Assembly: GCF_001424265.1 (NCBI RefSeq)
Contig: NZ_LMOV01000023.1
Location: 425,416 to 489,415, forward strand
DNA: 64,000 nucleotides
From: Acidovorax sp. Leaf160
GTDB lineage: Bacteria; Pseudomonadota; Gammaproteobacteria; Burkholderiales; Burkholderiaceae_C
Direction of reading: 5' to 3'
The notes beneath the pieces were generated by a model. It was not told where the DNA came from. It made no database searches and saw nothing but the letters and a program-made list of their open reading frames with translations. Shown here one piece after another: positions 8,248 to 17,057 of the stretch (positions are counted from its first letter, which is position 1; the number at the start of each line of letters is the position of its first letter). Position numbers and translations under genes: made by a program.

Positions 8248-8952
8248 GGAGATCCTTTCGTTGCGGACCCTTGAGCCTAGCGAAGCAGGGATTTCGTGCG
8301 TGCCAGCCAATGCCGCATTCAGCCCTGGATTGAAGCCTGCGACAACGGGACACTGAGGGTGATCGAATGGACAGGCATTCTTTCGAATCAGGCGGTCGCA
8401 TCGCCCTCATGAGAGGAGTAGGATCTACGGCGGGTGGCATTTCGGCTGGTTCTGCGATCCATTTTTCGTCAGACGCCGACGGTCTCTGAAGCGAACTGCT
8501 TGACGCTCGCCTGCCCAGGGGCGTTCAAAATCGTCCAACTCAATCCCACGGTTTTTCGAACCCAATCAGCTGCTGCAGGCCCAGCCGGTAGCGGGTGACT
8601 GCCCTCACAGTGATGGCGGTTTCTCTCGGACCTGCCTGCAGGCTCCCGATTATTTCTCACCCGCTTGATTGCATCGAACATGAGCGGGTGAGATCCCGCT
8701 CATCGATTCGATTGACATACACCTGCTATTTAGACAAGTAGCCGGCTTGAATACCATTCAGATGGATGGGTGCCACGCGTTCTGATGGGCGCGCAACGGG
8801 AGAATTTCTAGCATCACACGACGCAATAGGCTCAAGGAAGACAACCGCCATTCCCGACGGCTTCCCCTCCGCCAAGTGGGCGACACGGTTTTCGTACTGT
8901 CCGCAGCCCCAACTTTCGGAGAATTCGGCATTGCGCGGATTTTCAGTGCCTA
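8248..8952. other. Gene-poor stretch, no confident gene
   Basis: About 700 bp upstream of the proline-rich gene. Short open frames exist on both strands, but none has family-like sequence or a good ribosome site. A minus-strand frame reading TRYRLGLQQLIGFEKPWD before a stop near 8540 looks protein-like and may be a gene relic. Two overlapping inverted repeats lie at 8655-8702. Base composition is visibly more AT-rich than the flanking housekeeping genes. Confidence 0.5.
8655..8702. repeat. Overlapping inverted repeats (two mutually exclusive hairpins)
   Basis: TCTCACCCGCT (8655-8665) is the exact reverse complement of AGCGGGTGAGA (8683-8693), an 11-bp stem with a 17-base loop. The right arm also pairs with the sequence to its right: GAGCGGG (8682-8688) with CCCGCTC (8695-8701), a 7-bp stem with a 6-base loop. 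Only one can form at a time. No T run follows on either strand, so it is not a normal terminator. Confidence 0.6.
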
Positions 8953-9774
8953 CTAGCCTGCGATACGGCGGCGGGCGAACCAGCCACCCAATCCGACCAT
9001 CGACAAGATCATCGTCATGAGCCCTGCGCCTGAAAGAGAAGGTACGGATCTTGCCGATTTCTGCGCATCAGGCACGACGCCGGCGCCGATCTGCATGCCT
9101 ATCCCATCCGCCCCTGTGACATCGAAGGTGATTTCGTCATACACACCTGTGAATTGAACGACCCCGCAAGCCCGGGCCGTGTCGATCCTGCACCCCTCGT
9201 CACCGTCTGGTTGGGTGGTGGTGGCAGCGGGATTCTTTGTCACTGACTTACCGGTGACCAGCGCCGGAGGATTGGTCGTCATCGTCAACTCGGCAGCCGC
9301 CCCCGATGCCGTGACCGCCGAGGAAAAATCCAGAGTGCTGGTATCGATGCTGAAAAACAGCAATGTCGGGTTGACGACGGGCGAGCCAAAACTCATCCTC
9401 ACCCGATGCGGATCAGCCGGCGTGGATCTGGACTGCGTCAGCAGCACGATATCCCGCGTAGCATTGACCGCAGCCGCAGGGTAGAGCTTGGCATTGTTCT
9501 GCGGGATGTTGTTACCCCAGATGTTGTATCCGGGCGCTGTATTCGTTTGGATATTGAAAGCCACGCCTGGGGCTCTCGTTCCCGAGGGGTAATACGATGA
9601 CAACTTGACCGGCACAGAGCCAAGCGTTCCGTTGACCACTTCGGACGTCACGAGCGGCGCGTCAATCCATTCTTGAGCGAATGCGGGGGCGCTGACTGCG
9701 GCACTCACGATCAGCCCCGCGAGCCACCCTGTCCGTTGGAATATCCAGAGGGGGGTTTTCTTCTCAGTCATCAT
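8953..9774 (-). CDS. Exported protein with IPTL-CTERM-like C-terminal sorting tail
   Basis: A protein of about 273 residues of unknown function. It has a signal peptide (basic start, hydrophobic LAGLIVSAAVSAPAFA, probable cleavage after AFA) and a C-terminal tail SVPSLSGAGLMTMILSMVG ending in FARRRIAG. That tail follows the IPTL-CTERM plan: a VPxLS-type motif, a hydrophobic helix and a final Arg cluster, which in other bacteria marks surface proteins for exosortase-like sorting. The middle is Thr/Ser/Asn-rich, beta-sheet-like, with one Cys pair (EGCRIDTARACGV). Starts at GTG 9786, ATG 9774 or ATG 9771 are possible; ribosome sites are weak. It stands alone, so it may be an adhesin or surface decoration. 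Confidence 0.75.
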   Translation of the reverse strand: MMTEKKTPLWIFQRTGWLAGLIVSAAVSAPAFAQEWIDAPLVTSEVVNGTLGSVPVKLSSYYPSGTRAPGVAFNIQTNTAPGYNIWGNNIPQNNAKLYPAAAVNATRDIVLLTQSRSTPADPHRVRMSFGSPVVNPTLLFFSIDTSTLDFSSAVTASGAAAELTMTTNPPALVTGKSVTKNPAATTTQPDGDEGCRIDTARACGVVQFTGVYDEITFDVTGADGIGMQIGAGVVPDAQKSARSVPSLSGAGLMTMILSMVGLGGWFARRRIAG

Positions 9775-10808
9775 TTCAGCGCTCACTAGTCATGGATAAA
9801 GGTGACTGCCTCGCGCAAGATCGCCGCCAATCCTCACAGAGCAGTTGGATAAATCGTAACCACCGCCAGTGCCGCTCGCTTGCATATTCCGGAAGCCGTT
9901 CACCTCCAACCGTCAACAATTGTCAAACATTGTCTCCATTTGATTAACTGACTTATTTTCATAACTTAGCGTAGCGCAACTGCGCTCATGCCATCGGCTT
10001 GATACCGAAGAGCCGGATTATTCTGTAGACAGCTAAAGAAAGCGGCTAAAGAAAGCGGCTGAGTTGCTCTAGCCTGAAATGTCCATACCAGGTTCGCCCG
10101 CTCAGCTGATTGATTGCAGCGGCAGCCTGCAAACCTCGATTTCTCACCGAGGGCTTGTCGCGGAGCAGAGTGCGGAGCCGGTGGCGCCTGAAATTCTCTT
10201 GGTCACGTCGTCGGGTGTAACCGCAGCGCGCCAGCCTGAACGCTACGCTGGCTTGTGCGGTGCAGCGTCTCACATGCCTATGCCGGCACGCACGCCAAAG
10301 CTCATGGCGGGAAAGGTGGAAAAGTGGGAGCTGGGCCGACAGCGTCCTGCACCCAAAACGCCCTGCTGGGCAGAGCTTGCAATCTCACCCATTCAGCAGA
10401 AACCGTGCGAGCCGTCCTGGAGGCGTGGTGCGAACCTGCAGAGTGAGTAAGGCCCCGCGGACAGCGGGGTTTGGCAACCGGCACTTTCATCATCCGGGCA
10501 TCTGCCATCAAAGGCTGGAGTAGGCGAGCCCAGTGTGTCGGGCGACAGATGATGCTTCCCGAAGACCGTGCGTTCGGCACCGTGGGCATGAAGCAGATCG
10601 TGCAACAGCGTGCTGTGTTGCAGAAGCTCATGAAGGATTCAGGCTGAAGCAAAAAGAGGCTGACTACCTTGCGCGCGAAGCACCAGGCGCGGTTGGCTGG
10701 TGCCACTCCCCCCCAAAGTCCCCAAGGACTGCTAGAGCGGGTCATGTGAGAACGCGATCCACAAAGGAAAAAGCCCTGCAAGATCAAGATCTTGCAGGGC
10801 TTACCGTA
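9775..10808. other. Long gene-poor stretch upstream of tRNA-Arg
   Basis: About 1 kb between the IPTL-CTERM-like gene and tRNA-Arg. It holds the likely upstream region of that gene, with the motif TTGACAATTGTTGAC (near 9905-9925 on the minus strand) and an ACAATTGT palindrome, but no matching -10 is clear. Several open frames of 60-160 codons exist, without family-like sequence. A plus-strand stretch ending near 10647 (GRQMMLPEDRAFGTVGMKQI and then VQQRAVLQKLMKDSG) reads like the end of a real protein but has a stop 60 codons before and no start, so it may be a decayed gene. No integrase or transposase sequence was recognised. Confidence 0.5.
10766..10801 (-). terminator. Rho-independent terminator after tRNA-Arg
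   Basis: On the minus strand AGCCCTGCAAGATC pairs with GATCTTGCAGGGCT (stem arms 10772-10785 and 10788-10801 on the plus strand) and is followed by TTTTTCC. It lies 8 bp after the tRNA-Arg 3' end and is the clear end of that transcript. Confidence 0.9.
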
Positions 10809-10885
10809 TGGTGCGGCTGGCAGGAATCGAACCCACGACCCCTTGGTTCGTAGCCAAGTACTCTATCCAGCTGAGCTACAGCCGC
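10809..10885 (-). tRNA. tRNA-Arg (anticodon ACG)
   Basis: A 77-base tRNA with encoded CCA. The minus strand starts GCGGCTGTAGCTCAGCTGGA, the anticodon loop is CTACGAA giving ACG (A34 is normally deaminated to inosine to read CGU/CGC/CGA), and the T arm has GGTTCGAATCC. The acceptor arms GCGGCTG/CAGCCGC pair fully. It has its own promoter and terminator. Confidence 0.97.
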
Positions 10886-10895
10886 TAAGCTTTGA

Positions 10896-10925
10896 ATTCT
10901 AGCATGAAATTACATGCCTCTTCAA
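10896..10925 (-). promoter_or_regulatory. Promoter of tRNA-Arg
   Basis: On the minus strand TTGAAG (10925-10920) is followed after 18 bases by TAGAAT (10901-10896), preceded by TGC as an extended -10. The start point would fall near 10889, a few bases before the tRNA 5' end. Confidence 0.6.
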
Positions 10926-10975
10926 AAAATCGTCTTTTTTTTAATTGCCTTGCTGGGCAGTCATTGAAAGACGAT
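10924..10975 (-). terminator. Terminator-like hairpin between the two tRNA genes
   Basis: On the minus strand ATCGTCTTT (10975-10967) pairs with AAAGACGAT (10937-10929), followed by TTTTTT (10929-10924). The 29-base loop can fold an inner TGCC/GGCA stem. A TACAAT box at 10986-10981 lies just upstream, so this may end either tRNA-Ile2 read-through or a short transcript of its own. Confidence 0.55.
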
Positions 10976-11040
10976 GAAGAATTGTACCGCAGCTGCGGCG
11001 CCTGTTTTGAAGATCGGTGCAGTTTTTTGCATCTACCTCC

Positions 11041-11079
11041 AAAGAAGCACGGGCTGCGACGAAAACATCGCAGCCCGTG
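11041..11079 (-). terminator. Hairpin downstream of the CAU tRNA
   Basis: CACGGGCTGCGA (11048-11059) is the exact reverse complement of TCGCAGCCCGTG (11068-11079), a 12-bp stem with an 8-base loop. It begins 9 bp after the tRNA 3' end. On the minus strand it is followed by CTTCTTTGG, a poor T run, so termination may be partial and completed at 10924-10975. Confidence 0.6.
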
Positions 11080-11087
11080 GCTGTAGT

Positions 11088-11164
<77 letters not shown>

Positions 11165-11199
11165 TTGCGCCAGCGCCGCAGTCGGCAAGACACCCGGCG

Positions 11200-11229
11200 A
11201 TTGTATGTGGTTACTTGCGGTGGCTCAGC
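11200..11229 (-). promoter_or_regulatory. Possible promoter of the CAU tRNA
   Basis: A TACAAT box (11205-11200, minus strand) lies about 35 bases before the tRNA 5' end at a suitable distance. No good -35 is seen (the 17-bp position falls inside the hrcA 3' end), so this is a weak call. Confidence 0.35.
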
Positions 11230-12215
11230 GCGTTGCTGACGAGGCGCGAGGTGATGTCGACGATCTGGATCATCTTGTCGTAGGGCATGCGCGTCGGGCC
11301 GATGACGCCCAGCGTGCCCACGACCTGCCCGTCCACGGCATAGGGCGCGCTGACGACGGAGAGTTCCTCGAAAGGCACGACATGGCTCTCGCCCCCGATG
11401 AAGATGCGCACGCCCTCCGCCTTGCTGGAGATGTCCAGCAGGCGAAGGATCTGCGTCTTCTGCTCGAACAGATCGAACGCCCGGCGCAGATGGCCCATGT
11501 CGCTGGAAAAGTCGCTCACCGCCAGCAGGTTGCGTTCACCCGAGAAGACGACCTCGTCCTGCGACTGCGTCATGGCTTCGGTGCCGGCGCTCACCGCCGC
11601 CTGCATCAGGTCGGCGATCTCGCCGCGCAGCTGGTCGACCTCGCTTTTGAGCCGCTCACGGACCTGCTCCATGGTGAGGCCGGAATAGTGGGCGTTCAGG
11701 AAGTTCGCCGCCTCGACCAGCTGCGACTGCGAATAGTCGGCGTCGGTGAAGATCACACGGTTCTGCACGTCTCCCTCGGGCGACACGATGATCACCAGGA
11801 AACGCCGCTCGGACAGGCGCAGGAACTCGATGTGCCGGAACACGGATGCTCGGCGCGGCGCCATGACCACGCCGACGAACTGCGAGAGGTTGGACAGCAG
11901 ATGGGCCGCATTGGCGATCACCTTCTGCGGCTGCTCCGGCATCAGCTCGGGTGTCATCAACTGGCCACGCTGCACGGTCAGCATGGTGTCCACGAACAGG
12001 CGATAGCCCTTGGCGGTGGGCACCCGGCCGGCGGACGTGTGCGGGCTCGCGATGAGGCCCAGCCCCTCGAGGTCCGCCATGACGTTGCGGATGGTGGCCG
12101 GCGAGAGATCGAGCCCCGACGCCTGCGAGAGCGTGCGCGACCCCACGGGCTGGCCGTCGGCGATGTAACGCTCTACGAGCGCTTTCAGCAACAACTTGGA
12201 CCGGTCATCGAGCAT
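11211..12215 (-). CDS. hrcA: Heat-inducible transcription repressor HrcA
   Basis: HrcA represses chaperone genes (groESL, sometimes dnaK) by binding CIRCE operators and needs GroEL for activity. The 334-residue product has the N-terminal winged helix ([20 protein letters not shown], then [20 protein letters not shown]) and the GAF-like HrcA domain ([20 protein letters not shown] at about 295-315). No CIRCE inverted repeat is visible in this window, so its targets, and any autoregulation site, lie elsewhere. It is divergent from nadK with only 28 bp between starts. Confidence 0.95.
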   Translation of the reverse strand: MLDDRSKLLLKALVERYIADGQPVGSRTLSQASGLDLSPATIRNVMADLEGLGLIASPHTSAGRVPTAKGYRLFVDTMLTVQRGQLMTPELMPEQPQKVIANAAHLLSNLSQFVGVVMAPRRASVFRHIEFLRLSERRFLVIIVSPEGDVQNRVIFTDADYSQSQLVEAANFLNAHYSGLTMEQVRERLKSEVDQLRGEIADLMQAAVSAGTEAMTQSQDEVVFSGERNLLAVSDFSSDMGHLRRAFDLFEQKTQILRLLDISSKAEGVRIFIGGESHVVPFEELSVVSAPYAVDGQVVGTLGVIGPTRMPYDKMIQIVDITSRLVSNALSHRK

Positions 12216-12243
12216 TGACTCATTTTAGTGATGTAATTTCTGA

Positions 12244-13140
12244 ATGAAGTCCACTTTCCGGCGCGTTGCGCTCATCGGCAAATACCAGGCCAGCCAAGCG
12301 GCAGCGGCGTCCGACAGTTCGCGCCAGGCCATCGACGCCATCGTGCGTTTCCTGGACGGCATGGATTGCGAAGTGGTGCTGGAGGCGGAGACGGCGGCCA
12401 ACACCGGCATTACCGGCCCGGTGGTGCTGGATGTGGACGCGATCGGTGCGCAGTGCGACCTGGGGCTGGTGGTGGGTGGCGACGGCACCATGCTGGGCGT
12501 CGGCCGCCGGCTGGCCAGCTATGGCACGCCGCTCATCGGCATCAACCAGGGCCGCCTGGGCTTCATCACCGACATTCCGCTGGAAGGATTCGAAGCCACG
12601 CTGACGCCCATGTTGGCGGGCGAGTACGAGGAAGACCTGCGCCCGCTGATGCAGGCGCGCGTAATGCGGGGCAGCGACTGCGTGTTCGAGGCGCTGGCGC
12701 TCAACGATGTGGTGGTGAACCGCGGATCGACCTCGGGCATGGTGGAGCTGCGTGTGGAGGTGGACGGGCATTTCGTCTCCAACCAGCGCGCCGACGGATT
12801 GATCGTCGCCTCGCCGACCGGCTCGACGGCCTACTCCCTGTCCGCAGGGGGGCCGATGTTGCACCCTTCTATTCCCGGCTGGGTGCTGGTGCCGATTGCA
12901 CCGCACACACTCTCCAACCGTCCGATCGTGCTGTCCGACGCGACCGAAGTGGCCGTGGAGGTGGTGGGCGGCCGCGACATCAGTGCCAACTTCGACATGC
13001 AGTCGCTCGCTTCGGTGCTGCACGGCGACCGCATTCTGGTGCGGCGCTCCGAACACAGCGTGCGGTTTCTGCACCCCCGCGGCTGGAACTACTTCGCCAC
13101 GCTGCGCAAGAAGCTGCGCTGGAACGAAGGGGGCTCCTGA
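12244..13140 (+). CDS. nadK: NAD kinase
   Basis: Phosphorylates NAD to NADP, the only route to NADP. The 298-residue product has the GGDGTML motif with its catalytic Asp (about residue 80), [28 protein letters not shown] and the substrate-binding [20 protein letters not shown]. It starts 28 bp from the divergent hrcA start and is followed 2 bp later by recN. Confidence 0.96.
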   Translation: MKSTFRRVALIGKYQASQAAAASDSSRQAIDAIVRFLDGMDCEVVLEAETAANTGITGPVVLDVDAIGAQCDLGLVVGGDGTMLGVGRRLASYGTPLIGINQGRLGFITDIPLEGFEATLTPMLAGEYEEDLRPLMQARVMRGSDCVFEALALNDVVVNRGSTSGMVELRVEVDGHFVSNQRADGLIVASPTGSTAYSLSAGGPMLHPSIPGWVLVPIAPHTLSNRPIVLSDATEVAVEVVGGRDISANFDMQSLASVLHGDRILVRRSEHSVRFLHPRGWNYFATLRKKLRWNEGGS

Positions 13141-13142
13141 CC

Positions 13143-14828
13143 ATGGCCCTCAAGCGAATCGAGCTTCGCGATTTCGTCATCGTCGAAGCGCTGGAGCTGG
13201 ACCTGCATGCGGGCTTCACGGTGCTGACGGGCGAAACCGGCGCCGGCAAGTCCATCTTGATCGACGCGCTCCAGATGCTGTTGGGCGGCCGCGCCGATAC
13301 CGGCGTCATCCGTGAAGGTGCCCAACGTACCGACATGGCGGCCGAATTCGACGCCCAGGCCTCGCTCGCCCCCTGGCTGGAGGAAGCCGGCATTCCGCCG
13401 GACGACTCGCTGCTGCTGCGCCGCACGATCGACGTGCAGGGCAAGAGCCGCGCGTGGATCAATGGCGTGCCGGTGACAGCCACGCAGATGCGCGTGGTGG
13501 GCGGCCAGCTGTTGGACATCCACGGCCAGCATGCCTGGCAGAGCCTGACGCGGCAGGATGCCGTGCGCGGCCTGCTCGACGCCTATGCCGGGCTGCAGCC
13601 CGGCCCGCTGGCCGCGCTGTGGACGACCTGGCGCGATGCGCAGAAAGCACTGGCGCAGGCCCGGGCGGCGCAAGACACGCTGCAGCAGGAACGCGAACGC
13701 CTGCAGTGGCAGATCGGTGAAGTCGGCAAGCTGGCCCCGGGCCCGGACGAATGGGACGAGCTGAATGCACAGCACAGCCGGCTGTCGAACGCTCAGGCGC
13801 TGCTCGACAGCGCCCAGGGCGCGCTGGCCGCGCTCGAAGACGACGACAGCGGCGCACTCGGGCGGCTGTCGCAGGCGCAGAACCTGCTGCAGGACTATGA
13901 GCAGGTGGACGAAGCGTTTCGTTCGATGAACGAGGTGCTTACCTCCTGCCTGGCACAGGCCAGCGACGTGGCGCATTCGCTGCAAGGCTATCTGCGCCAT
14001 ACCGAACTCGACCCCGATCGCCTGCAGGAGCTGGACGCGCGCCTGTCGCAATGGGTGTCGCTGTCGCGCCGCTACAAGCGTGCGCCGGCCGACCTGCCCG
14101 CCCTGCTGCAGGGCTGGACGACCGAGCTGCAGCAGCTCGATTCTGCGGCGGACCTGGCCAAGCTGGAGGCCGCGGAACGCGCCGCCGCGGCCGCCTACGA
14201 CAAGGCTGCGCGCAGCCTGTCGCAGCGCCGCGCCAAGGCCGCGCCGCGCCTGGCGCAGTCCATCACGCAGGCCATGCAGGGCCTGGGGATGACGGGCGGC
14301 CGGTTCGAAGTGGCCGTGGATTCGGCCGCCGAACCCGGACCACACGGCACCGATGCGATCAGCTTCCTGGTCAGCAGCCATCCCGGCATGACGCCCAAAC
14401 CCATCGGCAAGGTGGCCTCGGGAGGCGAGCTGTCGCGGATCTCGCTCGCCATCTCGGTCACCACCAGCGAGCTGGGCGAGGCGCCGACGCTGATCTTCGA
14501 CGAGGTCGATTCCGGCGTGGGCGGCGCGGTGGCGGAAACCGTGGGCCGGCTCATGCAGCAGCTCGGCCGCGACCGGCAGGTGCTGGCCGTCACCCACCTG
14601 CCGCAGGTCGCCGCCTGCGCCGACCACCATCTGGTGGTCGCCAAGCACAAGCGCGCTGGCGGCACCACCAGCTCGGTGCAGCCTGCCGAGGGCGATGCGC
14701 GTGCCGGCGAAGTGGCTCGCATGCTGGGCGGCGAGCGCGTGTCGGCCACCACGCTGGCCCATGCGCGCGAGATGCTGGGCGATGCGCGCCCGGCAGCAGC
14801 ACCCGCAGCAACGACGGAGCGCGGCTGA
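13143..14828 (+). CDS. recN: DNA repair protein RecN
   Basis: An SMC-like ATPase of double-strand break repair that promotes cohesion of sister DNA for RecA-dependent recombination. The 561-residue product has Walker A LTGETGAGKSILIDAL near residue 30, a long helical middle rich in Leu/Gln/Ala (coiled coil), the signature VASGGELSRISLAI and Walker B TLIFDEVDSGVGG. The ATG at 13143 follows the nadK stop by 2 bp and gives the family N-terminus; the same frame is open upstream across nadK without meaning. The C-terminal tail is Ala-rich and less conserved. Confidence 0.96.
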   Translation: MALKRIELRDFVIVEALELDLHAGFTVLTGETGAGKSILIDALQMLLGGRADTGVIREGAQRTDMAAEFDAQASLAPWLEEAGIPPDDSLLLRRTIDVQGKSRAWINGVPVTATQMRVVGGQLLDIHGQHAWQSLTRQDAVRGLLDAYAGLQPGPLAALWTTWRDAQKALAQARAAQDTLQQERERLQWQIGEVGKLAPGPDEWDELNAQHSRLSNAQALLDSAQGALAALEDDDSGALGRLSQAQNLLQDYEQVDEAFRSMNEVLTSCLAQASDVAHSLQGYLRHTELDPDRLQELDARLSQWVSLSRRYKRAPADLPALLQGWTTELQQLDSAADLAKLEAAERAAAAAYDKAARSLSQRRAKAAPRLAQSITQAMQGLGMTGGRFEVAVDSAAEPGPHGTDAISFLVSSHPGMTPKPIGKVASGGELSRISLAISVTTSELGEAPTLIFDEVDSGVGGAVAETVGRLMQQLGRDRQVLAVTHLPQVAACADHHLVVAKHKRAGGTTSSVQPAEGDARAGEVARMLGGERVSATTLAHAREMLGDARPAAAPAATTERG

Positions 14829-14831
14829 CCG

Positions 14832-15695
14832 ATGGCACTCGAAATCGTCCTTATCACCGGCATGTCCGGCTCCGGCAAGTCGGTAGCGCTGCATGCGCTG
14901 GAAGACGCCGGCTACTACTGCGTGGACAATCTGCCGCCGGAGCTGCTGGCGTCGTTCGTGGCGCTGGAACACGAACACCATGGCAACCGGCTGGCGATTG
15001 CCATGGATGTGCGCAGCGCCACCGCCCTGCCGCTGGTGCCCCAGCAGCTGGAGCAGATGCGGGCGCAGGGTGTGCACGTGCAGTCGCTGTTCCTGGATGC
15101 CACCACCGACACGCTGGTGCGGAGGTTCTCGGAGACGCGGCGCCGCCACCCGCTCTCCAAGGACGAGCTGCGCGAGGGCCAGCGCGCGCTCTTGCAGACG
15201 ATCGAGCTGGAGCGCGAACTGCTGGCCGACCTGCGCGAGCATTCGCACGTGATCGACACCAGCGCGATCCGATCGTCCCAGCTGCAGAGCTATGTGAAGA
15301 GCCTGATGGCCACGCCGCCCGGCCGGCTCACGCTGGTGTTCCAGTCGTTCGCCTTCAAGCGCGGCGTACCGGTGGATGCGGACTACGTCTTCGACGTGCG
15401 CATGCTGCCCAACCCGCATTACGAACCGGGCCTGCGGGACCTGACGGGCCGCGACCAGCCGGTGATCGACTACCTGCTGCAGCAGCCGGAAGTGGAGCTG
15501 ATGCGCTCCCACATCGGCCACTTCCTCGGCCACTGGCTGAAGGCGCTGGCCCAGAACCACCGCAGCTACGTGACGGTGGCCATCGGCTGCACGGGCGGGC
15601 AGCACCGCTCGGTGTACCTGGTGGAGGAGTTGGCCCACCAGTTCAGCCCCGTCTGGACCACGCTGCGGCGCCACCGCGAACTGGACGCTCGCTGA
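14832..15695 (+). CDS. rapZ: RNase adapter protein / nucleotide-binding protein RapZ
   Basis: In E. coli RapZ binds GlmZ sRNA and presents it to RNase E, tuning glucosamine-6-phosphate synthesis. The 287-residue product has Walker [19 protein letters not shown], the [12 protein letters not shown] motif, the Walker B-like [20 protein letters not shown] and the C-terminal [18 protein letters not shown]. It follows recN by 3 bp, so nadK-recN-rapZ is one operon. Whether the GlmZ role holds in this group is unknown; the protein could act mainly as a nucleotide-binding regulator. Confidence 0.94.
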   Translation: MALEIVLITGMSGSGKSVALHALEDAGYYCVDNLPPELLASFVALEHEHHGNRLAIAMDVRSATALPLVPQQLEQMRAQGVHVQSLFLDATTDTLVRRFSETRRRHPLSKDELREGQRALLQTIELERELLADLREHSHVIDTSAIRSSQLQSYVKSLMATPPGRLTLVFQSFAFKRGVPVDADYVFDVRMLPNPHYEPGLRDLTGRDQPVIDYLLQQPEVELMRSHIGHFLGHWLKALAQNHRSYVTVAIGCTGGQHRSVYLVEELAHQFSPVWTTLRRHRELDAR

Positions 15696-15765
15696 GCGGG
15701 CCCAGCCGGCGGCCCGCCACCGCCAGCGGGCAGAGGGCCGCGACCCGCCGATCACCCACCCGCTT

Positions 15766-15808
15766 GCTATCAGGACAATAGCTGGTTGCGCTTATTCAGC
15801 GGCCTTTT
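15766..15808 (+). repeat. Copy C of the GCTAT/ATAGC element, with an internal deletion
   Basis: GCTAT (15766-15770), seven bases, ATAGC (15778-15782), then TGGTTGCGCTTATTCAGCGG, which fits positions 18-37 of the template. The expected GCGC block is missing and GGCCTTTT (15801-15808) follows directly, as if about ten bases were deleted. It lies between the converging rapZ and mutY ends. Confidence 0.75.
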
Positions 15809-15896
15809 CAGGTCGATTCCTGCTCAACCCCTTGTGATACGGGCGCAACCAGCTATGAAAAGAAGAGCAACTGCGTGTACTGCACCGTGTTGCCGG

Positions 15897-17057
15897 TCAG
15901 GGGGAAGGCAAGGCATCCAGCAGCTTGCGGATGGGCGCCGGTAGCCCCAGCGCCGCCCACGCGGAAGGACTGAACCAGCCGCTGCCTGCAGCAGTGGGCT
16001 CTGGTTCCCGCGCCAGGACGCTGCCGCCGGCCCAGGCGCCATCGCCGCCCGTCGCCAGCACCGGATGCAGGTGCAGGTCGCGGTGGGTCAGCACATGGAG
16101 CGAAACAGGCAAGTCGCGCAGCGTGTAGCCGCTGCCCGGCGCGGCGGCAGGCGCTGCCAGGCCTGCGCCGTGCGGCCCCATCGAATCCATCGCCGCTGGC
16201 GGCTGCCCCACCACCAGGGCCTGCTCCAGCGCATCGCGATCCTCGAACACCGGCGGGCAATACAGCCCGGCCCAGATGCCCGTCTGCGGACGCCGCTGCA
16301 GCCACAGGCGGCCCTCGGCATCGCGCTGCAGCAGCAGCCACCACGCCTGCGCGCTGCGGGTGAGCTTGCGCGTGCGAACGGGGTAGTCCTCGGGGTTGCC
16401 TTCACGGCGTGCCACGCAGCGCGCATGCAGCGGACAGACGATGCAGGCCGGTTTGCGGGGCGAGCACAGGCTGGCGCCCAGATCCATCAGTCCCTGGGTG
16501 TAGCGCGGCATGGTCTCGGCCAGGTCGTGCGTGGGCAACAGCGCTTCCGCCTTGTCCCACAGCAGCCGTTCGTTCCTGGCCACCGCCAGGTCGGCGTCGA
16601 AGCCCAGTACGCGGGTCAGCACGCGGCGCACATTGGCGTCGAGGATGGCTGCCCGCACGCCGAAGCAGAACGAGGCGATGGCGCCAGCGGTCGAGCGACC
16701 GATACCGGGCAGCGATGCCAGCTCGTCGACCGTGCGGGGGAACTGGCCGCCGAAGCGCTCCACCACCTGGCGCGCGCAGGCGTGCAGGTTGCGCGCGCGG
16801 CTGTAGTAACCCAGCCCGCTCCAGAGTGCCAGGACATCGTCCTGCGGCGCCTCGGCCAGCGCGCGCACATCGGGAAACCGATCCAGGAAGCGCGCGTAGT
16901 AGTCCAGCACGGTCGCCACCTGCGTCTGCTGCAGCATCACTTCCGACAGCCACACCCGGTAAGGGTCACGCGTGTTCTGCCAGGGCAGATGGTTGCGCCC
17001 ATGCTCCTTCTGCCACCGCACCACCAGCGCGGCGATATCGTCCTCTGGCAGCGTCAT
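15897..17057 (-). CDS. mutY: A/G-specific adenine glycosylase MutY
   Basis: Removes adenine mispaired with 8-oxoguanine. The 386-residue product has the catalytic region WLSEVMLQQTQVATVLDYYA (Glu), the helix-hairpin-helix LPGIGRSTAGAIASFCFG with the catalytic Asp in ILDANVRRVL, the [4Fe-4S] cysteines in CSPRKPACIVCPLHARC (spacing 6-2-5) and a C-terminal Nudix-like 8-oxoG recognition domain. The ATG at 17057 overlaps the stop of the dynamin-like gene by 4 bp, so they are translationally coupled. The C-terminal domain has a Gly/Ala-rich loop (about residues 290-315) that looks variable. Confidence 0.95.
   Translation of the reverse strand: MTLPEDDIAALVVRWQKEHGRNHLPWQNTRDPYRVWLSEVMLQQTQVATVLDYYARFLDRFPDVRALAEAPQDDVLALWSGLGYYSRARNLHACARQVVERFGGQFPRTVDELASLPGIGRSTAGAIASFCFGVRAAILDANVRRVLTRVLGFDADLAVARNERLLWDKAEALLPTHDLAETMPRYTQGLMDLGASLCSPRKPACIVCPLHARCVARREGNPEDYPVRTRKLTRSAQAWWLLLQRDAEGRLWLQRRPQTGIWAGLYCPPVFEDRDALEQALVVGQPPAAMDSMGPHGAGLAAPAAAPGSGYTLRDLPVSLHVLTHRDLHLHPVLATGGDGAWAGGSVLAREPEPTAAGSGWFSPSAWAALGLPAPIRKLLDALPSP

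Noticed and set aside
8469-8681. 70-codon minus-strand open frame in the gene-poor stretch
   Set aside because: Arg/His-rich without family-like sequence; a short protein-like fragment is in a different frame, suggesting decay rather than a gene.
10302-10787. 161-codon minus-strand open frame before tRNA-Arg
   Set aside because: No family motif, no good ribosome site and mixed composition; it runs across other candidate relic fragments.
12190-12250. CIRCE operator (TTAGCACTC-N9-GAGTGCTAA) near hrcA
   Set aside because: No such inverted repeat is present in the 28-bp hrcA-nadK gap or nearby.
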